From: CAYJAZ01 sp964370095
GTDB lineage: Bacteria; Desulfobacterota; Desulfovibrionia; Desulfovibrionales; Desulfovibrionaceae
Direction of reading: 5' to 3'
DNA: 8,517 bases
Assembly: GCA_964370095.1 (NCBI GenBank)
Contig: CAYJHJ010000079.1
Location: 1 to 8,517, forward strand
How positions within the stretch are numbered: the first letter of the stretch is position 1; each line of letters opens with the position of its first letter. Under the pieces are notes generated by a model. That model was not told the origin of the DNA. It did no database searches and saw nothing but the letters and a program-made list of their open reading frames with translations. Made by a program: the position numbers and the translations under genes. Shown one piece after another: positions 6,496 through 8,517 of this stretch.

Positions 6496-7470
6496 TTACT
6501 GTATAAGTACAGTTTTGTTGTCTATAACTGTTCCAAAAACCTGTTTTTTGCTTTGTGTATTTCTTAATTTTATAATATCACCTGGGCCTGCATCTTCTAG
6601 GGCTTCCCCTTGTTGAACAATCGTAACACTGCCTTTTTGATATTTTATGTCAACCAGCTGCCCTTTTCGTATCATGGCTAATGGGCTTAAATCTGTTCTG
6701 AGTATTGCCTCATTTATACCGATTGATTTATTTATTTGCCAAGGGCCACCTTTGCCATCCCAAACATCGCCATTGATGTGTGCAAGGTTTTTTCTAAGGT
6801 AGGTTATTTCATCAAGATCCAATCTATCACCTTTATTATAAGGGCGTGTAGGGCTTGGGACGTTTTTCCAAAGATTTAGAAATACTGAAGCTGTCATTTT
6901 TTTTACAATAGAGCCATCAAGTTCTTTGATATTGAGCTTTAATGAAATTCTTCCTGCTTCAACATCTTTTTTGTCAACTTCTACTTCAACAGTTTGCCCT
7001 TTTGTTGGCATAAAGATAAACTTTGGCACTCTATAATCTGTTAATTCGCTTTCGCCATCAAGCTGTGCCATATAAGGTTGCAAAGAAGTTTGGATTGTTC
7101 GCATAATTTCATCTTCTCTTAGCAATGCACCATTTTTTTGAATTGCCAAAGAGTTTGGTAAAAGAAGATAAGAAGCACTTTCACCTAGAACATATTCCAA
7201 GGATTCTTTTAATTTCTTTTCTGAAATTTGATAGGCTTTCCCCTCTTTTTCAGGGGCGGCAAATAATTGAATATCCTTGAGTTGTGCCCACTCTGATGGT
7301 GTAATATTTCCTAAGGGTTCAGCAATATCGCCCAAAGTTACTATAGGATTTTCAACTATGGCTGCTTCATTTACTTTTATTCGCCATGAACTTGCAAAAG
7401 CATGTTCAAATGAAAAAATACAAAACAAGGAGAATATAAATAAAGTATTTTTTATTATATTTCTTAACAT
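6496..7470 (-). CDS. flgA: Flagellar basal body P-ring assembly chaperone FlgA
   Basis: FlgA is a periplasmic chaperone for assembly of the P-ring from FlgI. The 324-residue protein begins with a Sec signal peptide: basic MLRNIIKN, a hydrophobic core, and a likely cut after Ala26 (AFA-SS). The C-terminal third (about 205-324) is the SAF/ChapFlgA-type region: YNKGDRLDLDEI, then LSPLAMIRKGQLVDI, GSVTIVQQGEALEDAGPGD and VFGTVIDNKTVLIQ, a well-kept family ending. The N-terminal region (about 30-200) is longer than in E. coli FlgA (about 219 residues in all) and less conserved; long forms occur in other proteobacteria. The start is well supported by AAAGGAG seven bases upstream of the ATG. The gene lies 44 nt after flgG and 28 nt before flgH. 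The client FlgI is not encoded in this window. Confidence 0.93.
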   Translation of the reverse strand: MLRNIIKNTLFIFSLFCIFSFEHAFASSWRIKVNEAAIVENPIVTLGDIAEPLGNITPSEWAQLKDIQLFAAPEKEGKAYQISEKKLKESLEYVLGESASYLLLPNSLAIQKNGALLREDEIMRTIQTSLQPYMAQLDGESELTDYRVPKFIFMPTKGQTVEVEVDKKDVEAGRISLKLNIKELDGSIVKKMTASVFLNLWKNVPSPTRPYNKGDRLDLDEITYLRKNLAHINGDVWDGKGGPWQINKSIGINEAILRTDLSPLAMIRKGQLVDIKYQKGSVTIVQQGEALEDAGPGDIIKLRNTQSKKQVFGTVIDNKTVLIQ

Positions 7471-7514
7471 TTATATTCTCCTTTGATTTTATTTTTTACT
7501 AAATTCTATTCAGA

Positions 7515-8300
7515 TTATACACGTTTTACTTGTATAGCAGTTTGAAGCATAGTGTCAGAAGTTTGGATGGCTTTTGAATTCATTTCATAAGCACGCTGCC
7601 CAACAATCATATTAACCATTTCATCGACTACTTCTACGTTTGACATTTCTAAAAAGCCTTGTGCTAAAGTTCCAACATTTTCTTCACCGGGAACGCCTTC
7701 AACAGCTTCACCCGAAGCTTCTGTAGGTGTGTAATAGTTTTTGCCCCTTGCATCTAAACCGGCAGGGTTAACAAAAGTGTAAAGTGGAATATCTGTGCTT
7801 GCAATTTCTTCACCATTCGCATCAAGGCAGGCTATATAACCATTTTCTGAAATAGCAACAGAACGAGTTTCAGCAGGAACTTGGAATTCAGGTTGTAAAA
7901 CATAACCATTTGCAGTTACAATTGTTCCGTCTTGATCAAGCTTGAAAGCACCCGCTCTTGTATAAACCATTTGATCGTTTGCCTCAACCTGGAAGAAACC
8001 ATCGCCTTCAATAGCAACGTCAAGTGGATTGCCTGAATTTTGAAAATCGCCTTGAGTAAAGAATTTATGAACAGCCACAGGGCGAACACCCATACCTACT
8101 TGAATTCCAACAGGAACACGATTGTCGCCCTCTGTTGTAGAGCCTGCTATCTTCATGTTTTGGTACATCAAATCTTCAAATTCTGCACGGCTTTTTTTGA
8201 AAGAAGCTGTGTTAACGTTTGCAAGGTTATTTGAAATAACATCTATATTTAATTGCTGGGCAATCATGCCTGTTGCTCCAGTCCATAATGAACGCATCAT
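7515..8300 (-). CDS. flgG: Flagellar distal rod protein FlgG
   Basis: FlgG builds the distal rod of the flagellar basal body in the periplasm, inside the P and L rings. The 261-residue protein (E. coli about 260) starts MMRSLWTGATGM, followed by the rod-family motif QQLNIDVISNNLANVNTASF (about 15-34). The middle has VGIQVGMGVRP, the TQGDFQNSGNPLDVAIEGDGFF block and YTRAGAFKLDQDG. The C-terminal rod/hook domain (about 215-258) reads LAQGFLEMSNVEVVDEMVNMI, GQRAYEMNSKAIQT, SDTMLQTA. These features separate it from FlgF and FlgE. It is exported by the flagellar type III system, so no cleaved signal is expected. AAGGAG lies eight bases before the ATG at 8300; an ATG at 8297 is also possible but less well spaced. 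It is flanked upstream by a repeat-rich gap and the end of flgF, and downstream by flgA. Confidence 0.97.
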   Translation of the reverse strand: MMRSLWTGATGMIAQQLNIDVISNNLANVNTASFKKSRAEFEDLMYQNMKIAGSTTEGDNRVPVGIQVGMGVRPVAVHKFFTQGDFQNSGNPLDVAIEGDGFFQVEANDQMVYTRAGAFKLDQDGTIVTANGYVLQPEFQVPAETRSVAISENGYIACLDANGEEIASTDIPLYTFVNPAGLDARGKNYYTPTEASGEAVEGVPGEENVGTLAQGFLEMSNVEVVDEMVNMIVGQRAYEMNSKAIQTSDTMLQTAIQVKRV

Positions 8301-8344
8301 AATATTAACTCCTTATGTTATTCACTGCATTCTTGTTTCGTATA

Positions 8345-8368
8345 GATTTTGGCTTTCAGCACAAAATC
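8345..8368. repeat. Hairpin GATTTTG/CAAAATC in the flgF-flgG gap
   Basis: GATTTTG at 8345-8351 pairs with CAAAATC at 8362-8368. Inside, GCT pairs with AGC around a 3-nt loop with one bulged base. It is not followed by a T-run on the minus strand, so it does not look like an intrinsic terminator for flgF; it may fold in the mRNA leader of flgG. Confidence 0.6.
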
Positions 8369-8375
8369 CTCACTC

Positions 8376-8395
8376 ACAAGAAGCGTCGTTCTTGT
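8376..8395. repeat. Hairpin ACAAGAA/TTCTTGT in the flgF-flgG gap
   Basis: Perfect 7-bp arms ACAAGAA (8376-8382) and TTCTTGT (8389-8395) enclose a 6-nt GC-rich loop. The right arm is also the start of one exact copy of the 12-nt word TTCTTGTTTCGT, so the hairpin is built from the repeat family. Confidence 0.6.
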
Positions 8396-8422
8396 TTCGT
8401 TCGCTAAAGATTTATTCACTTC

Positions 8423-8437
8423 GTTCTTATTTAGAAC
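8423..8437. repeat. Small inverted repeat GTTCT/AGAAC in the flgF-flgG gap
   Basis: Five-base arms GTTCT (8423-8427) and AGAAC (8433-8437) surround TATTT. Alone it would be unremarkable; it counts because it is the third inverted repeat in a row and overlaps a copy of the 14-nt word. Confidence 0.4.
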
Positions 8438-8455
8438 TATCGTGATTTACTTAGT

Positions 8456-8517
8456 TTATCGCGATTTACCTACTTTTGTGATTGCTTCAGTGTCTAAGGC
8501 ATGGCCTGTTTGCATGA
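8456..8517 (-). CDS. flgF: Flagellar rod protein FlgF, C-terminal fragment cut by the window edge
   Basis: Entering from the right edge on the minus strand, a frame reads MQTGHALDTEAITKVGKSR and stops at TAA (8458-8456). The M is internal, not a start. This fits the extreme C-terminus of FlgF-type rod proteins, where a conserved helix (AYQK-like) continues into MQT, LDT, and I..VG before the stop. It lies upstream of flgG in the same direction, exactly where flgF stands in many flagellar operons. Only about 20 residues are visible, so the call leans on position as well as sequence. The last four codons and the stop lie within a repeat copy shared with the intergenic region. Confidence 0.68.
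   Translation of the reverse strand, partial: MQTGHALDTEAITKVGKSR

Larger units (their letters stand above)
8318..8472. repeat. Cluster of short imperfect repeats and hairpins between flgF and flgG
   Basis: The gap holds several related words (plus strand). TTATTCACT-N3-TTCTT[G/A]TTT occurs at 8318-8338 and 8412-8432 (18 of 21 identical). TTCTTGTTTCGT is exact at 8330-8341 and 8389-8400. A looser 14-mer, C[T/G][T/G]C[A/G]TTCTT[G/A]TTT, occurs three times (8325, 8384, 8419). TATCG[T/C]GATTTAC[T/C]TA is at 8438-8453 and 8457-8472, the second copy lying over the end of flgF. Three small inverted repeats lie among them. No open reading frame of interest or tRNA shape was seen. It resembles a decayed intergenic repeat (REP/MITE-like) cluster, but the family is not recognised. 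Confidence 0.65.

Noticed and set aside
8040..8445. Plus-strand open frames opposite flgG and across the upstream gap
   Set aside because: They run antisense to a clear flgG, match no family and have no ribosome site.
8318..8472. CRISPR array or tRNA in the flgF-flgG gap
   Set aside because: Repeats are short, imperfect and unevenly spaced with no spacer-repeat rhythm, and no cloverleaf could be drawn.

Overview
This AT-rich 8.5 kb window looks like ordinary chromosome from a Gram-negative, flagellated, selenocysteine-using bacterium. The flgF-flgG-flgA-flgH order, the style of the FlgG and FlgA proteins, a long SelB and a short DarP/YjgA-like protein all fit a low-GC member of the Desulfovibrionales (Desulfovibrio/Lawsonia-like). 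That placement is inferred from protein character and gene order, not from a database search. No phage, insertion sequence, CRISPR array, rRNA or tRNA was seen.

Left block, 1-4309, all on the minus strand and read from right to left: murA (peptidoglycan precursor synthesis), selB (selenocysteine-specific elongation factor, starting 3 nt after the murA stop), a two-domain protein joining a CoA-binding domain to a YkgJ-type cysteine cluster, and the first 32 codons of a J-domain (DnaJ-like) protein that runs off the left edge. murA and selB are almost certainly one transcript. The two following genes may be read from it too or from a weak promoter of their own.

Middle block, 4310-5760: a 132-bp divergent promoter region drives murA leftwards and a DppD/OppD-type ABC transporter ATPase rightwards. 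The ATPase gene is followed, 38 nt on, by a small DUF615 (DarP/YjgA-like) gene. No permease, binding protein or OppF partner is present here. A perfect 10-bp hairpin at 5729-5753 ends this block and also serves the converging flagellar operon.

Right block, 5775-8517, all minus strand: the tail of flgF, then flgG, flgA and flgH. These encode the rod (FlgF, FlgG), the P-ring chaperone (FlgA) and the outer-membrane L-ring lipoprotein (FlgH). The operon stops at flgH; flgI, the P-ring gene that often follows, is not here. The 155-nt gap between flgF and flgG is unusual for this operon and is full of short imperfect repeats and small hairpins, which is the most distinctive unexplained structure in the window. 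The other points worth a second look are the CoA-binding/YkgJ fusion, the half-length DarP-like protein, and a 13-nt tandem duplication over the start of flgH.
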